64,000 nt of DNA from Pseudofrankia sp. DC12 (GCF_000966285.1 NZ_KQ031391.1:2949208-3013207); one strand, 5' to 3'; numbered from the stretch's first letter, positions 35,666-44,892 are shown. Notes: generated by a model not told the origin, from the sequence alone. Numbers and translations are program-made.

Positions 35666-36070
35666 CTAGGCGCCAAGGCCCCAGCGGTCGCGGCCGGCCC
35701 TGTCGCGTTCGGCGGCCTTCATCCGGGCCTCATGGACGTGGCGGCGGCCGCCGGTGAACGTGGTCCGGATGCGCTCGTCGCAAGCGACAAAGGGCTGGTA
35801 GTAGAGCTCGTCGTACTCCTCGACGATCTGGAAGGTCCACCGTCCGTCGAGCACGTTGCGCCCGTGCAGCTCGCGGCGCAGCTGGGCGGCCGCCCTCGGG
35901 TGCCCGGCCGCCGCCAGGTCCTCGATCGCCTCGGCGAGCGTCCGGTCCGCGTGGCCGGACAGCTGGTGGAACTCGTACAGCGCCCCTCGGGCACGTTCCA
36001 CCCACTCCAACGCCTCGCCGAGCTTCCCCACCGCCGCGCTGGTCGCCTCGTCCAGGCGCGGCACGGTCAT
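35666..36070 (-). CDS. Conserved hypothetical actinobacterial protein
   Basis: 134 aa, soluble and helical: ALEWVERARGALYEFHQLSGHAD, AAAQLRRELHGRNVLDGRWTFQIVEEYDELYY and a basic C-terminus. It is conserved among actinomycetes in my recollection but has no assigned function. ATG 36070 has GGGGG upstream. It lies downstream of the LigD-type polymerase gene on the same strand, about 200 bp apart; any link to end joining is only positional. Confidence 0.75.
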   Translation of the reverse strand: MTVPRLDEATSAAVGKLGEALEWVERARGALYEFHQLSGHADRTLAEAIEDLAAAGHPRAAAQLRRELHGRNVLDGRWTFQIVEEYDELYYQPFVACDERIRTTFTGGRRHVHEARMKAAERDRAGRDRWGLGA

Positions 36071-36273
36071 CTCGTCCCCCGGCCGGCCAACGCCGGACGA
36101 TGTCGCACTGCTAGTCACCCCCGGGCAGTACCCGCCGAGCCAACGCCCACACCGCGTGGACGGTGGGTTCGCCTGACCGGGCGAGCGCAGGAAGCCCACG
36201 ATCCGTCTGGTGGGCGCGTGAAACCGCGCGCTCATCCGGACGCTTCGGGCCGCCGCCGGCCGGGGGGCTACGG

Positions 36274-37338
36274 TCAGCCGCTCGGGCGGGCGCGGCTGGG
36301 CTGGACCCGGCGCGGCTCGCCGGCCATTTTCGGGTGGTCGGGCGGGTAGGGCATGTCCTCGAGGCCACGATCGCGCTGGTCGCGTTCCCACCACTCGAGC
36401 AGGGGCGTGAGGTCGTAGGCCTGTTCGTCGATGCCGGCCCACGGATCCGCCACACGGGCGAACCGGTCTGGCACGGTGCGCACCGTGCAGTCTCGCGGGT
36501 CGAGGTCGACGGTCAGCTCGTCCCACGTCAGTGGTGTGGAGACCGGCGCCCACGGTCTGGCCCGGGCGGAGTACGCCGAGGCGATGGTGCGGTCGCGGGC
36601 GTTCTGGTTGTAGTCCACGAACACCTTCTCGCCGCGCTGTTCCTTCCACCAGGCCGTCGTGACCAGGTCGGGACGGCGACGTTCCAGCTCGCGGGCGAAG
36701 GCGATCGCGGCGTGGCGCACCTCGACGAACGTCCAGCGGGCCTCGATCCGGACGTACACGTGCACGCCGCGGCCACCGCTCGTCTTGGGCCAGCCGGCCC
36801 AGCCCAGCTCGTCGAGCAGTGTGCGCGCCTCGCCCGCGACGGTGACCGCGTCGGCGAAGTCGGTACCCGGCTGCGGGTCGAGGTCGATGCGCAGCTCGTC
36901 CGGATGGTCGACGTCGGCCCGGCGGACCGGCCACGGGTGGAATGTGATGGTGCCGAGATTGGCCGCCCAGGCGATGACGGCCGGCTCGGTCACACAGATC
37001 TCGTCCGCGCTGCGGCCACTCGGAAAGGTGATCCGGACCGTCTCGACGTAGGGCGGGGCGCTCTTCGGCACCCGCTTCTGATAGAAGGCGTCGCCCGGAG
37101 TCCCGTCCCGCTGGGCGAGCCGGGCCCCCTCGACCACGCCTTTCGGCCACCGTTCGAGCGTCGTCGGCCGCAGCCGCAGCGCACGCACGATGCCGTCGGT
37201 GACGGCCAGGTAGTAACGAACAAGCTCGATCTTGGTCACCTCGGCCTCGGGGAACAGGACTCGTCCGGGGTTGGTCACCCGGACGGTCCGCTCGCCGACG
37301 TCGAGTTCAAGCGGGGCTCCGTGCTCGGCCACAGCCAC
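36274..37338 (-). CDS. LigD-type polymerase domain protein (AEP primase-polymerase)
   Basis: 354-aa stand-alone polymerase of the LigD PolDom type, which adds ribonucleotides during non-homologous end joining. The catalytic acidic pair is in RIDLDPQPG (D152 and D154), and SGGRGVHVYVRIE gives the conserved His-containing motif. The N-terminal VTNPGRVLFPEAEVTK and GVVEGARLAQRDGTPGDAFYQKR are typical. Ligase, nuclease and Ku genes are not adjacent. Several actinobacteria carry such unlinked paralogues. Confidence 0.92.
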   Translation of the reverse strand: MAVAEHGAPLELDVGERTVRVTNPGRVLFPEAEVTKIELVRYYLAVTDGIVRALRLRPTTLERWPKGVVEGARLAQRDGTPGDAFYQKRVPKSAPPYVETVRITFPSGRSADEICVTEPAVIAWAANLGTITFHPWPVRRADVDHPDELRIDLDPQPGTDFADAVTVAGEARTLLDELGWAGWPKTSGGRGVHVYVRIEARWTFVEVRHAAIAFARELERRRPDLVTTAWWKEQRGEKVFVDYNQNARDRTIASAYSARARPWAPVSTPLTWDELTVDLDPRDCTVRTVPDRFARVADPWAGIDEQAYDLTPLLEWWERDQRDRGLEDMPYPPDHPKMAGEPRRVQPSRARPSG

Positions 37339-37549
37339 GCGCCGACAGTAACCGCCACGGGGCCCGCCGTCCGGAATCCGCGGCGACTGTCGGCGGGATC
37401 AGCCCGGTTCCGGCGTGCTGGGGAAGTCCCGCTTGCGCTGGTACGCCGCGAGCGGCCGCGACGACTCAGCGGGCTCAGACGGCTGCGTCCTGTCGGCCAC
37501 GCGGTTCCTCCGAAGTGCGTCGCAGGCAAGAACGAGGCCGCGCAGCCGC

Positions 37550-37852
37550 GGTGACAGCTGGCTACGCGGAGCGCTCGGCGAAGCCGCCTCCTCCGCCGCA
37601 CGGTCGAAGACGACCTACCTGTCCGCCCACTACCGACGCATCGCCACCCGCCGCGGCAGCAAACGCGCCCTCGTCGCCGTCTCCCACACCATGCTCGTCA
37701 TCGCCTGGCACCTACTCCACGACCAGACCACCTACCGCGGCCTCGGCCCGGACTACTACCAGCGCCGCCAGGACCCCGACCGCCAGACCCGCAAGCTCGT
37801 CCACCAGCTCCAACAGCTCGGCCACCAAGTCACCCTGACAGCCTCACCCTAA
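37550..37852 (+). pseudogene. C-terminal remnant of an IS110-family transposase
   Basis: About 100 residues match the end of IS110 transposases: WLRGALGEAASSAARSKTTY, LSAHYRRIATRRGSKRA, VAVSHTMLVIAWHLL and YYQRRQDPDRQTRKLVHQLQQLGH. The catalytic N-terminal RuvC-like part is missing and upstream sequence is unrelated. It marks the left edge of the accessory region that carries the restriction-modification genes. Confidence 0.85.
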
Positions 37853-38141
37853 GCTACTTTCGACCAGGGCTGCGGCAAGATAACAGTCCGGATTGATCAA
37901 ACTACGCTTCCAGTCTGGTCGGGCCTGGAGAAGTACTTTGAGTTGATCCGGAAACCCAGTAACCACAGGCGGTTCACGTCGCTGCCGGCCTATCCGTGCC
38001 GACCGAATCCGACTACCTTGAGTTGCCACACGCTACCGAGAGCGATCTCGCCGCAGCCCTGACTTTCGACTCAGTACAAATGCAGTACGGAGCGGGACCA
38101 GAGGGCAGTCACGGAACGTCGAGCGGCTCGGCCAGCGGTGG

Positions 38142-39272
38142 TCAGATCGATCCTGGGACGAGTCCAGGCAGGTACTGGCGGAGTCGCCGGCTCAGCGTGT
38201 CGAGCACGGCGTCGCGTCCGGCTGAGTTCTCAATTGCCTTCCCGGGAGCGACGTCGAGTGCAGCGCGGCTGAGGGTCTGCGCGTCGGTGCCAATGATCAT
38301 GTTGATCTCGATGGGGGCTGGCCAACCGGGTGCGGCTGGCTCTTCGGCGATGTCGAAGACATAGATCCAGTTCGGTGGGGCGCTACTATGATCGTCCAAG
38401 AGGCGCCACGTGCCGTCGGGCTGCTGGTGCAGGTCGGGCTTGCCAAGGAACGGCTGCCAGGAATCCCAGACAGGCCGGGGTATCGAGAGGATGCAGCCGA
38501 CCGACGTATCCCGTCTCGTCACCTGGAACTTGAAGGCGACCTGGTAGAAGGTGCGTTTGAAGACGTTGGAGATGTTCGGTCCTTCGACCCTCCGGCCTGC
38601 CCACTCCTGATTCGCGGCGACCTGGGCTGGGAAGTCCCGCGGGTGAAGGTCAAGCGCGCCTCGCAGCGCCTCGACGGCGAGTTTGTAGGTCCCATGCGTA
38701 TCTGTGGTCTGGAGTTCGATGATGCCGTACCGGCCAAGCCGGACCTGGGTGCCGTCGGCTGACAGGAGGAGTTCCACCAGCGTGATGTCGAACGAGATCT
38801 CGGGCGAGGCCGCCGTCTTGGACAGGCTGATCTCGCCGCCAAGCTTGTCCTGGAAGTAGCAGAAGACACGGGTGCCGGTACCGTCTGTCAGGATCGCCTC
38901 AACCTGGTCCTCGGAGAGGGTCGATGCCGGCCGGATCGCGACTGGCTGTCCTGCAGCGGCGGAGAACAGCCGGCGTGTCATGGCCTCCAACATGGTCTCG
39001 TCCAGCGCCCGATAAGGGCAGACAAGCCAGTCCTGACGGTGGCCGTTGCTCTCGGCGCTGATCGAGCAGACACCTTTGCTGTTATCCGCCTTGACGCAGC
39101 TGTGCCGGCTTCCGACGATCTCCGAAAGGAAGGGGCAGCGGCCGTCTTTCTGGTCCGCAGTCGCCGTGGGGTGGGCTGCGACGATAGGGAAAACACGATG
39201 GCCATGCCACTCGGCCAGATGTGGGCGCTTGTTGGGGGTGGACGTTAACGGGTAGAAGGCTTCGTCGGTCAC
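38142..39272 (-). CDS. NotI-family type II restriction endonuclease
   Basis: 376 aa that resemble NotI (GCGGCCGC cutter) throughout. The four-Cys iron-binding motif is present (C46, C59, C69, C85: GRCPFLSEI, HSCVKA, GVCS, LVCPYRAL). QDKLGGEISLSKTAASPEIS leads into the nuclease core with D162, E186 and Q188 (GIIELQTTDTHGTYK), an E-x-Q variant of PD-(D/E)XK. EGPNISNVFKRTFYQVAFKF is also shared. The start is a GTG that overlaps the methyltransferase stop by 4 bp (GTGA). Recognition of GCGGCCGC is inferred from homology only. Confidence 0.88.
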   Translation of the reverse strand: MTDEAFYPLTSTPNKRPHLAEWHGHRVFPIVAAHPTATADQKDGRCPFLSEIVGSRHSCVKADNSKGVCSISAESNGHRQDWLVCPYRALDETMLEAMTRRLFSAAAGQPVAIRPASTLSEDQVEAILTDGTGTRVFCYFQDKLGGEISLSKTAASPEISFDITLVELLLSADGTQVRLGRYGIIELQTTDTHGTYKLAVEALRGALDLHPRDFPAQVAANQEWAGRRVEGPNISNVFKRTFYQVAFKFQVTRRDTSVGCILSIPRPVWDSWQPFLGKPDLHQQPDGTWRLLDDHSSAPPNWIYVFDIAEEPAAPGWPAPIEINMIIGTDAQTLSRAALDVAPGKAIENSAGRDAVLDTLSRRLRQYLPGLVPGSI

Positions 39273-40600
39273 GCGGCGCTATCCGTGAGTGTTGGGAGCA
39301 GGCTTCCTTGGGGGCCTAGGAACCTGATCGGCCGTCGCCGGAACGGGCTGTCCAGCTGGCGCGTGGGCTGGCCGTCAAAGCAGCGGCGGACTTCCTCGGC
39401 GATGCTCTGCGCCAGTTGGACAGGAACGGCGTTGCCGACTTGGTCGTACTGGCTGGATCGGCTGCCGTGGAAGACAAAGCTGTCGGGGAATCCCTGGATC
39501 CGGGCGGCCTCGCGGATCGAGATGGTGCGGTCCTGCTCCGGATGGGTGTACTCGCCGGTCTTCGGGTCGCGGAAGCGGGTCACGATCGTGCGAGGCACTC
39601 CGTCCCACGACATCCGCCGGTACCGACGGGTGTGGTCCTTGCGTAGCGCCCGCTGCATCCCGGAGGGCAGCAGGTCGAACGGCAGGTCGCGCCAGTCCTC
39701 CCCGGGCTTGAGCCGGGCGATACGGGCAAGGTTCGACTCGGAGAGCTTCGCGGCGTAGTGGTTCCACAGCTCGTCGTCCAGGCCGGCGCGCATCTGGCTC
39801 TGATAGACGGTCGTGGGCGGCCCGACATACCGGCCGGTCTGCTCTCCAGCGACGATCGGAGGCAGGTCCCCGATCGCGTCACGGGTGGTCAGGAAGCCGG
39901 CCGACTGCGACGCGGTGATCGTGCAGTTCGGAAGCAGGTCGCCGATCTCTCCACCGTGGGTCGGCGCCGGGAAGCCATAGCCGGCGGGGATACCGAGATC
40001 CTTGCGCCAGGCGACGATGACTAGCCGCCAGCGCATCTGCGGCGCGCCGTACTGGGCCGCGAGCAGCTCGGCACATGCCCCCGCATAGCCGACGTCGGAG
40101 AGCCCCTGAAGGATCGAACGGAGGTAGGCACCGCCCGCCAGCGTCACTAGCCCGGGGACGTTCTCGATCACTACACACTTCGGCTGGAGGTCACGGGCCG
40201 TTCGCAGCACCTCACGGAAGAGGTTGTTGCGCTCGTCCCAGACGACCCGCGACCCGATGATCGAGAAACCCTGGCACGGTGGCCCGGCGAACAACAGCGA
40301 CAGCTCGCCAGGCGCGACGTCGGCCGCTCGGGCGATCTTCTCACTGTCGACGTTGCGCAGGTCCCCGACCAGCACGTCGGCTGGCAGGTTGGCCTGATGG
40401 GTCGACGCGTACTCAGGGTCGATCTCGGCGGCGAGACGCAGGTCAGCGCCAGCGGCGGCCAGGCCCGCGGACGCGCCACCAGCACCAGCGAACAGGTCGA
40501 CGGCGCTGAAGGACCCATCCGTACGGCCAACGTGACCGCTGCCCGCACGACTGCTGAGCTCGGCGTGCCCGACCTGTGCGGCTTCCTCCGTGCTCTCCAT
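39269..40600 (-). CDS. C5-cytosine DNA methyltransferase, partner of the NotI-type enzyme
   Basis: 443 aa. Motif I is VDLFAGAGGASAGL, motif IV is GPPC109QGFS with the catalytic Cys, motif VI is E146NVPG, motif VIII region is QMRWR (QRR in most), and motifs IX/X are TRFRDPKTGEYTHPEQDRTISIREAARIQGFP and YDQVGNAVPVQLAQ. It methylates cytosine in the site cut by its partner, protecting the host. GAGGAGG precedes the ATG. Translation is coupled to the restriction gene, with methyltransferase first. Confidence 0.92.
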   Translation of the reverse strand: MESTEEAAQVGHAELSSRAGSGHVGRTDGSFSAVDLFAGAGGASAGLAAAGADLRLAAEIDPEYASTHQANLPADVLVGDLRNVDSEKIARAADVAPGELSLLFAGPPCQGFSIIGSRVVWDERNNLFREVLRTARDLQPKCVVIENVPGLVTLAGGAYLRSILQGLSDVGYAGACAELLAAQYGAPQMRWRLVIVAWRKDLGIPAGYGFPAPTHGGEIGDLLPNCTITASQSAGFLTTRDAIGDLPPIVAGEQTGRYVGPPTTVYQSQMRAGLDDELWNHYAAKLSESNLARIARLKPGEDWRDLPFDLLPSGMQRALRKDHTRRYRRMSWDGVPRTIVTRFRDPKTGEYTHPEQDRTISIREAARIQGFPDSFVFHGSRSSQYDQVGNAVPVQLAQSIAEEVRRCFDGQPTRQLDSPFRRRPIRFLGPQGSLLPTLTDSAA

Positions 40601-40678
40601 GGTGGCCTCCTCGGTAGAGAGGACGGTAGCGGACGGGTCCGACAGGTCGGCTCAGATGGCCCGTGGAAGGATCGGAAC

Positions 40679-40846
40679 GTGTCCGAAAGGTGGGTCTCGA
40701 CACCGGCAGCCGCCGGGCTGCGGGGTCGCCGCAACATCGACACCGAGCCGGAGATCCTGCTACGCCGTGCCCTGCACGCAGCGGGCGCCCGGTTCCGGCT
40801 CCGTCGAACGCTGGCGGCCGGCTGCAACCCCGACCTCGTCCGGTAA
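40679..40846 (+). pseudogene. vsr: Truncated very-short-patch repair endonuclease
   Basis: 55 aa matching the N-terminus of Vsr proteins: RWVSTPAAAGLRGRRNIDTEPE then LLRRALHAAGARFRLRRTLAAG and NPDLV. Full Vsr is about 140-150 aa and its nuclease residues lie after this point, so the product cannot be active. Vsr repairs T:G mismatches that arise from deaminated 5-methylcytosine and commonly accompanies C5 methyltransferases; it is divergent from the methyltransferase by 78 bp. The break falls next to the integrase fragment. Confidence 0.8.
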
Positions 40847-40868
40847 GCATTCAGGAGGTGTAGATCTT

Positions 40869-41174
40869 GTGCCGTCGGTGACGGCGGGCATGGCTATAAG
40901 CCGCGCCGGTGGCACTGGCGCGGCGGGTTCGGGCGGAGCGGTCTGGCTTACGTCGGCAGAGGTGACATCTCCGCTCGCGGGCACGCCCTACGACCTGCGC
41001 CACGCGGCCGTCTCGACCTGGCTGAACGCCGGAGTTCCGCCGACGCAGATCGCGGAGTGGGCCGGCCACTTCGTCGCGGTGCTGCTTCAGGTCTACGCGA
41101 AGTGCATCGTCGGCCAGGACGAAGCCGCGCGCCTGCGGATCGCCGCCGCGCTGGGCTTGGAGGGGGCAGCATGA
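40869..41174 (+). pseudogene. C-terminal remnant of an AICE-type tyrosine recombinase
   Basis: About 101 aa. From 40975 on it reads TPYDLRHAAVSTWLNAG, VPPTQIAEWAGH and LQVYAKCIVGQDEAARLRIA, the box II, G-H and nucleophile Tyr part of integrases from actinobacterial integrative conjugative elements. The SAM-like domain and box I Arg are missing. AGGAGGTG lies just upstream of the GTG. It ends 137 bp before a tRNA-Ser 3' fragment, the normal int-att order. Confidence 0.78.
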
Positions 41175-41310
41175 TCGCGACCGCGCATTGTCCGCAGCTA
41201 CTCGGCAACGGCCGGCTACGGCCGGGAATGGTCGGGTACGGCGAGCGTCCACGCGGGCCGGTAGAACGGCCCGATCATGCTCTCTACCAGCGTGATCCGT
41301 GACGTCAGAC

Positions 41311-41368
41311 GCGGAGGGCGTGGGATTCGAACCCACGATGAGGTTGCCCCCATAGCAGTTTTCAAGTC
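41311..41368 (-). other. 3' fragment of a tRNA-Ser(TGA) gene, putative attachment site
   Basis: On the minus strand: anticodon loop CTTGAAA (anticodon TGA at 41362-41364), a long variable arm as in tRNA-Ser, T arm GTGGG-TTCGAAT-CCCAC, and acceptor strand CCCTCCG ending at 41312 with C at 41311. No 5' acceptor or D arm lies on the 5' side (to the right). It is therefore an att scar. By geometry the element it bounds lies to the right; the integrase remnant on the left suggests more than one element used this site. Confidence 0.78.
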
Positions 41369-42161
41369 GGAAAACCGCTGGTCAGCGGGGGTGTCGCGGT
41401 ATGCCAGCGAGAGCCGAAAGGTGCCGGGAAGCCTCTGCCCCGCAGCATGATCGCATTCGGGCCGGCCCGTCGAGTGCCGGCCCGAACTGCGTCGTACCGG
41501 GGCTTCTACGCCCACCTCACGCCCACAATGATCTTCTGTGCGAGGTGCCAAAGCCTGTTGTGGAGGCGGCCCGCCGCGACAGGTTGTCGGACTTGGGGGG
41601 CTCGCCAGCGGCCGGAGCCGGCACGGCGACTTCACATCGCCCGACACGGGGCTGGATGTGGCGGGCCAAAGGGAGCCGACGCCACACCGCCGGGGGGCCT
41701 GGCCGGTCACGGCGCCGTGCGTGTCCATCGACGCCCAGGACGCTGCGACCGCTATCAGCAGGATCGCTGCACGGAGGGCTTCCGAACGCCAGCGTCCACC
41801 GCAGCGCGGAACCTCCTGTTCCGTAATTCTCGGAACCCTGTCCACGGACGCCCGACAGCGTCCGTCGGAGCAGGTCACGGGCTCGGCACCGTCTACCGGC
41901 GTCCATGGACGTCCGGCCGCGTTGCATTACAGATGCGGCATGGAGGTCAGGAAGGCGGTCGTCACAGAGCGTTCGTCTGACTGGTCGAACCGCATGTCGA
42001 GAGAAGCCAGTCGCACCGACTGTCCGCGGCCGCGGATGTCCGAGAGGTCTGTCGGGCACTCCGAAGGGTCTTACTGATGTCCTGGCCGTGTTGGGAGATG
42101 GGATGCTGCTCGGCAGCGTGACGTCCGTACTTCGGGTCGGTTCGGGCTGCTGGGGGGTGGC
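41369..42161. other. Intergenic, no gene recognised; contains a 20-bp repeat
   Basis: About 790 bp before the STAND NTPase gene. Long overlapping frames on both strands have no domains. It contains one copy of CGTCCATGGACGTCCGGCCG (41900-41919) and several related GTCC-rich words. Confidence 0.4.
41900..41919 (+). repeat. 20-bp direct repeat, copy 1
   Basis: CGTCCATGGACGTCCGGCCG, identical to 45900-45919 and starting with the perfect palindrome CGTCCATGGACG. Both copies lie next to GCAGGTCACGGGC words. The pair brackets the STAND gene and its neighbour. Confidence 0.9.
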
Positions 42162-44681
42162 ATGGGGACGGGTCTGACCGACAGGCAGATCGCTGCGCTT
42201 GCTGAGGTGTTTGCCGATCCGCTGTCGGCGCGGCAGGTGGTGCGGGAGGCCGGGATCGCCGTGGCAGATGTGCCGTGGAGTCCTGAGAGTCCGCGGGTGT
42301 TCTGGACGGCGGTCTCGGGGCTGCTCGCGCACGGTATCGCCGTTGGTGGCGTGGCGCGGTTGCTGGCGGTCGCTCGTCAGCGGTTTCCGGGTAATCCGGG
42401 TCTTGCTGCGGGGTCTGATGAGTTGCCGGCGGGTGGCTCGACCGGCGGGGTGGTGTGGGAGGTGAGCTGGCCACGAAATCCGCTGTTCACCGGCCGGGAG
42501 GAGGAATTGGCTGCGCTGCGGGAGCGGCTGGTGGGGTCGGGTTCGGCCGCCGTGCTGCCAGTGGCGCTGCACGGCCTGGGTGGGGTTGGGAAGACCCAGT
42601 TGGCTGTCGAGTACTGCTACCGGTTTGGCGCAGAGTACGAATTGGTGTGGTGGGTGCCCGCGGAGGAGCCAGCGTCGGCGTTGGCTGCCCTGAGCCGGCT
42701 TGCGGAGCGGGTCGGGATTGGGGCGGCTGGGTCCGCTGAGGAGTCGGTCCGAGCACTCGTGGCATCGTTGGCGTCGGGTGGTGCGTTCTCTCGCTGGTTG
42801 CTGGTCCTGGACAACGTGGGGGCGCCGGCGGACCTGTTTGGGGTGCTGCGGGCGGCCGCGGGGTCGGGCGGGCATGTTCTGGTGACGTCGCGCGATCACC
42901 GCTGGTCGGGGCTGGCTCGTACGGTCGCGGTCGACGTGTTGCCGTCGGTGGATGCAGTGGCGTTGTTGCGCTCGCACGTTGAGCAGATCGGTGACGAGGA
43001 CGCGGGTCGGATCGTTGCGGCGCTTGGGAATCTGCCGCTGGCGGTAGAGCAGGCGGGGGCCTTCTTGGCGGCCACTTCAATGGCGTCGGGTGAGTACGCG
43101 GGTCTCCTGGCGACCGAGCTTCGGCGGCTGATGGTCCGGGGCGCGCCAGGCGGCATACGCCCGGTCGCCGCGACGTGGACAGTGATCCTCCACGAGCTAG
43201 GCGACCCGGCTGTGGTGATGCTGGCTCGGCTGCTGGCCCAGTTTGGTCCTGAGCCGATACCACTGGACCTGGTCGGGCCGCACGTAGCTGGGATGCTGCC
43301 AGCCCCGCTGGATGACGTGGCAGCAGATCGGATCGCGTGGGCGGACACCGTCGGTCGGGTGTTGGCGTTGGCGTTGGTGGGTCGAACCGAGGCACCGGGG
43401 GCCGTGGTGATGCATCGGCTGGTCGCGCGAGTACTGCGGGATGACACGCCCGTCGAGTTGCAGCCGCTGTTGCGTACGGTGTCGCGTCGGCTCGTCGCTC
43501 GTGGGCATCCACAGGTGCGTGACCAGCCGGAGGCGTGGCCCCGATACGCCCTGCTGCACGCCCATGCGTTGGCCGTCGGGCTGGTGGAAGACAACGACGC
43601 GGACAGCCACGACATGATCACCTGGCTTGTCCGGTACCTGCGAGACCGTGGCGACTACCCGAGCAGCCGCGCGCTAGGCGAGCGCGCCCTAGCTCGGAGC
43701 CAGGTAGTCCTCGGCGAAGATCACCTGTCCACAATCGCTGCGACGCATGAACTCGCGCGTGTCGTGCGGGATCAGGGCGACTACGCCACCGCGCGAACGA
43801 TGTTCGAGGACGTCCTGGCCCGACGCCGCCGAATTCTCGGCGAGGATCACCCAGAAACGATCGCTGCTGCCCATGCGGTCGGCTTCGTTGTGCGGGATCA
43901 AGGTGACTATGCGACGGCACGGACGATGTTCGAGGACGTGCTGACCCGGTCTCGACGGACTCTCGGCGAAGATCACCTGTCCACAGTTGCTACCGAGCAT
44001 GAACTCGCCCGCGTCGTGCGGGATCAGGGTGACTACGCCACCGCGCGGACGATGTTCGAGGACATCCTTACCCGACGCCGCCGAATTCTTGGCGAGGATC
44101 ACTTGTCTACGATCGCTGCCGCGCATGCAGTCGGGTTTGTAGTGCGGGATCAGGGAGATTACGCCACCGCACGAACGATGTTCGAGGACGTGCTGACCCG
44201 GTCCGGTCGGATTCTTGGCGAAGATCACCCGTCAACGATCGCCGCTGCGCACGAACTCGCAGGCGTCGTGTGGGAACAGTGCGACTATGCCACAGCGCGG
44301 ACGATGTTCGAGGATGTGCTGACCCGGTCCCGTCGTCTTCTCGGCGCGGCCCACCCGGATACGATCTCCGCGGCGCAGAACCTTGCAGGAGTCGTGCGAG
44401 ATCAGGGTGACTACGGCACGGCGCGGACGATGCTCGAGGACGTGCTGACCCAACGCGCCCGGATTCTCGGCGAGGATCACCCGGACACGATTTCCGCCGC
44501 GTACGACCTCGCGGGAGTCATGCGGGATCAAGGTGACTACGCGACGGCGCGGACGATGTTCAAGGACGTCCTGAATCGCTACAGCCGGTCGCTCGGCGAG
44601 CAGCATCCAGACGCCCTTGCGGCCCGTCGAGCGCTGGCAGACATGGAGATCGACTTGGGCAGCAGCCCATCTAGTCCGTAG
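42162..44681 (+). CDS. STAND (NB-ARC-like) NTPase with N-terminal effector-associated-like domain and C-terminal TPR array
   Basis: 839 aa. Residues 1-80 (LTDRQIAALAEVFADPLSARQVVREAG ... GVARLLAVARQRFPGN) look like the small helical effector-associated domains described for NTP-dependent conflict systems. The NTPase has Walker A G138LGGVGKT145 and Walker B LLVLD (213-217), then VLVTSRD and LGNLPLAVEQAGAF (GLPLA-type motif). Residues 494-829 are eight 42-residue TPRs of the kinesin-light-chain type, nearly identical to each other. Such proteins sense an invader or stress and switch an effector. No effector with a matching N-terminal domain is visible nearby. Conflict role is inferred from architecture. 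Confidence 0.82.
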   Translation: MGTGLTDRQIAALAEVFADPLSARQVVREAGIAVADVPWSPESPRVFWTAVSGLLAHGIAVGGVARLLAVARQRFPGNPGLAAGSDELPAGGSTGGVVWEVSWPRNPLFTGREEELAALRERLVGSGSAAVLPVALHGLGGVGKTQLAVEYCYRFGAEYELVWWVPAEEPASALAALSRLAERVGIGAAGSAEESVRALVASLASGGAFSRWLLVLDNVGAPADLFGVLRAAAGSGGHVLVTSRDHRWSGLARTVAVDVLPSVDAVALLRSHVEQIGDEDAGRIVAALGNLPLAVEQAGAFLAATSMASGEYAGLLATELRRLMVRGAPGGIRPVAATWTVILHELGDPAVVMLARLLAQFGPEPIPLDLVGPHVAGMLPAPLDDVAADRIAWADTVGRVLALALVGRTEAPGAVVMHRLVARVLRDDTPVELQPLLRTVSRRLVARGHPQVRDQPEAWPRYALLHAHALAVGLVEDNDADSHDMITWLVRYLRDRGDYPSSRALGERALARSQVVLGEDHLSTIAATHELARVVRDQGDYATARTMFEDVLARRRRILGEDHPETIAAAHAVGFVVRDQGDYATARTMFEDVLTRSRRTLGEDHLSTVATEHELARVVRDQGDYATARTMFEDILTRRRRILGEDHLSTIAAAHAVGFVVRDQGDYATARTMFEDVLTRSGRILGEDHPSTIAAAHELAGVVWEQCDYATARTMFEDVLTRSRRLLGAAHPDTISAAQNLAGVVRDQGDYGTARTMLEDVLTQRARILGEDHPDTISAAYDLAGVMRDQGDYATARTMFKDVLNRYSRSLGEQHPDALAARRALADMEIDLGSSPSSP
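43641..44648 (+). repeat. Eight tandem 126-bp TPR-coding repeats
   Basis: Exact 126-bp periodicity. Units share RDQGDYATARTMFEDVL and [RS]ILGEDHP.TI. Units 1, 3 and 5 end HELA[RG]VV while units 2 and 4 end HAVGFVV, which points to duplication of a two-unit (252-bp) block. The near identity implies recent expansion and recombination. Confidence 0.92.
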
Positions 44682-44892
44682 TTTGATTTGGATCATCAAG
44701 GGGCGCAGACGGACGTCCGCAGCGTCCGCTCACCTGGGGTGTTGCGTCCACCGATATCCGTTGGCGTCCGGTCACTTCCGCTGGCTCGGCTGTCGACTTG
44801 GCTGTCAACTCTGATGCCCGGTCCCGCAGGCACGATCGGCCGCGGGCCGCCCGGTCTGCTCACCGCGTCGCGGAGGGTCGTGCCGGGCGGCC

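Noticed and set aside
4153-42859. Avoidance of the NotI site GCGGCCGC
   Set aside because: Several sites are present in the window, so there is no sign of avoidance; a proper count was not possible here.
41517-42977. Minus-strand 486-aa frame upstream of and into the STAND gene
   Set aside because: No domain and antisense to the NTPase; Arg/Pro-rich composition typical of shadows.
43641-44648. CRISPR-like array
   Set aside because: The 126-bp periodic units are in-frame TPR codons with no spacer-repeat structure. No CRISPR array was seen elsewhere in the window.
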